In this document: positions 63,150 to 64,000 of the stretch, in pieces | How positions within the stretch are numbered: position 1 is the first letter of the stretch | Layout of the letters: every line of letters starts with the position of its first letter | Assembly (NCBI RefSeq): GCF_023115355.1 | Contig: NZ_CP096019.1 | Location: forward strand, 434,001-498,000 | From: Halocatena salina | GTDB taxonomy: Archaea > Halobacteriota > Halobacteria > Halobacteriales > Haloarculaceae | Length of the DNA: 64,000 nt | Direction of reading: 5' to 3' | The notes under the pieces: generated by a model | The model's input: the letters and a program-made list of their open reading frames with translations, nothing else | What the model was told of the DNA's origin: nothing | Databases searched by the model: none | Made by a program: the position numbers and the translations under genes

Positions 63150-64000
63150 GCGACACACAGACGACGAGCGTCGGACTTTATAATTCGGATGCATCGATCG
63201 CAGAACAACGGAACGCCCTGAAAAACGGCGCGGTCCCGGTGTCGGTGACTGGACTCGGGAAGATGGGGCTACCCCTCGCAGCGGTGTACGCCGACGTGAC
63301 TAGCAACGTCACCGGCGTTGATATCGACCGGGCGGTGGTCGATCAGATCACCGAAGGAGAGTGTCACATCACCGGCGAGCCGGGACTCCCCGAGCTCGTA
63401 TCGGAGCTGGTCGCTGCCGGAAAGCTCACTGCAACTACCGACGGCACGGCAGCCGCCACGAACGCGCGCGTTCACGTCGCGATCGTCCCGACGCTCATCG
63501 ACGAAAACGACCAGCCGGATCTGTCGGTGATGGAGACAGCCATGCGCACTATCGCCGGCGGACTCGAACCGGGCGACATCGTGATCGCGGAATCGACGTT
63601 GCCGCCACGGAGCTGTGTTGACCGGTTGCTGCCGGTGCTCGAAGCCGAAAGTGGTCTGTCGCTCGGGGAGTTCGGAATGGCCTTCTGTCCCGAGCGAACC
63701 GCGAGCGGTCGGGCACTCGAAGACATCCGAGGGGCGTATCCGAAGATCGTGGGCGGACTCGACGCGGAAAGCACCCGCGTGGCCGAGCTCATCTACGGAG
63801 AGATCAACGACAACGAGATCGTTTCGGTCTCGGATGCGACGACCGCCGAAGCGGTGAAAGTGTTCGAAGGCGTCTACCGCGACGTCAATATCGGATTGGC
63901 GAACGAGCTGGCCCGCCTGACCGAGGAGTTTGACATCGACGTGACCGAGGCCATCGATGCCGCGAACACACAGCCGTTCTGTGAGATCCACCAGCCCGGA
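63146..64000 (+). CDS. UDP-sugar 6-dehydrogenase (WbpA-like), cut by window end
   Basis: The first 285 residues of a UDP-N-acetylglucosamine or -mannosamine 6-dehydrogenase, which oxidises C6 to a carboxylate with two NAD+. The NAD-binding loop [12 protein letters not shown], the TEAESTLPP-like [14 protein letters not shown], the [15 protein letters not shown] and the [20 protein letters not shown] segments are present. The active-site Cys and the C-terminal domain are beyond the window. The ATG overlaps the acetyltransferase stop. With the other three it completes the set for a diacetamido-glucuronic acid nucleotide. Confidence 0.9.
   Translation, partial: MSDTQTTSVGLYNSDASIAEQRNALKNGAVPVSVTGLGKMGLPLAAVYADVTSNVTGVDIDRAVVDQITEGECHITGEPGLPELVSELVAAGKLTATTDGTAAATNARVHVAIVPTLIDENDQPDLSVMETAMRTIAGGLEPGDIVIAESTLPPRSCVDRLLPVLEAESGLSLGEFGMAFCPERTASGRALEDIRGAYPKIVGGLDAESTRVAELIYGEINDNEIVSVSDATTAEAVKVFEGVYRDVNIGLANELARLTEEFDIDVTEAIDAANTQPFCEIHQPG

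Noticed and set aside
63269-63991. Minus-strand frame at the right end
   Set aside because: It lies opposite the UDP-sugar dehydrogenase, whose NAD-binding and catalytic regions are clear.
1-64000. tRNA, rRNA and CRISPR search by eye
   Set aside because: No T-loop-like GTTCGAATC with a matching acceptor stem, no rRNA-like stretch and no regularly spaced direct repeats were found; tRNAs with introns could still be missed.

Overview
The window is chromosomal DNA from a halophilic archaeon (class Halobacteria). Several things point there: acidic, lysine-poor proteins; haloarchaeal-only families (Bat-type HTH regulators, DUF5778/DUF5805/DUF5827-like proteins, a halolysin, an NP1902A-type F420 enzyme); archaeal DnaG; Tat signal peptides with twin arginines, often followed by a lipobox; and archaeal TATA boxes 20-30 bases before start codons. 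The genus cannot be assigned from the sequence alone. I found no rRNA, tRNA or CRISPR array. The feature list holds about 60 protein genes; two are cut by the window edges (dnaG at the left, a UDP-sugar dehydrogenase at the right).

Layout. 1-5.7 kb: the dnaG end, an acetyltransferase/DUF92 operon, two convergent cis-prenyltransferase-family genes, a tandem cold-shock pair and a DUF5778 gene. 5.7-18.6 kb: a possible IS605-type end, regulators (Bat-type, Lrp), a cation/proton antiporter, an acyl-CoA synthetase, BirA, an Xaa-Pro peptidase, a lipoprotein, an SCP2-like protein with an FMN hydroxy-acid oxidase, and MscS. 18.7-21.9 kb: a ferredoxin-FrhB (F420) protein overlapping a sirohaem nitrite/sulfite reductase. 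22-30 kb: an exported polysaccharide deacetylase, thiolase/enoyl-CoA hydratase/SDR genes, two related secreted repeat proteins, a PQQ-propeller lipoprotein and a DNA glycosylase. 30-33 kb: an AT-rich stretch followed by a DUF5805/tyrosine-recombinase pair. 33-43 kb: an oxidoreductase, an orphan E1-alpha, HD and double-EthD proteins, a halolysin, an IclR regulator and PEP carboxylase. 43-50 kb: a TPP enzyme/F420 LLM/SDR operon, an MBL hydrolase, a HAD hydrolase, a Bat-type regulator and an MTH865 protein. 50-56 kb: two more SCP2-like proteins with an SDR and an acyl-CoA dehydrogenase, superoxide dismutase, a DUF5827/ATPase pair and an MBL hydrolase. 56-64 kb: an exported beta-helix protein, DUF457 and DUF1616 membrane proteins, and a sugar-nucleotide operon.

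How genes work together. Three themes recur. The first is CoA/lipid metabolism: acyl-CoA synthetase, thiolase, hydratase, acyl-CoA dehydrogenase, several SDRs and three SCP2-like carriers that sit beside redox enzymes. The second is F420-linked redox: the FrhB-like protein with the sirohaem reductase, and the LLM oxidoreductase. The third is surface polysaccharide and glycan synthesis: UppS with a catalytically altered partner, a polysaccharide deacetylase, a beta-helix protein, and four genes (aminotransferase, 3-dehydrogenase, acetyltransferase, 6-dehydrogenase) that together match the Wbp pathway to a 2,3-diacetamido-glucuronate nucleotide. The observations I consider most worth testing are the split F420-dependent sulfite/nitrite reductase, the possible heteromeric cis-prenyltransferase, the secreted repeat proteins with a conserved distal upstream block, and the SCP2/redox gene pairs.
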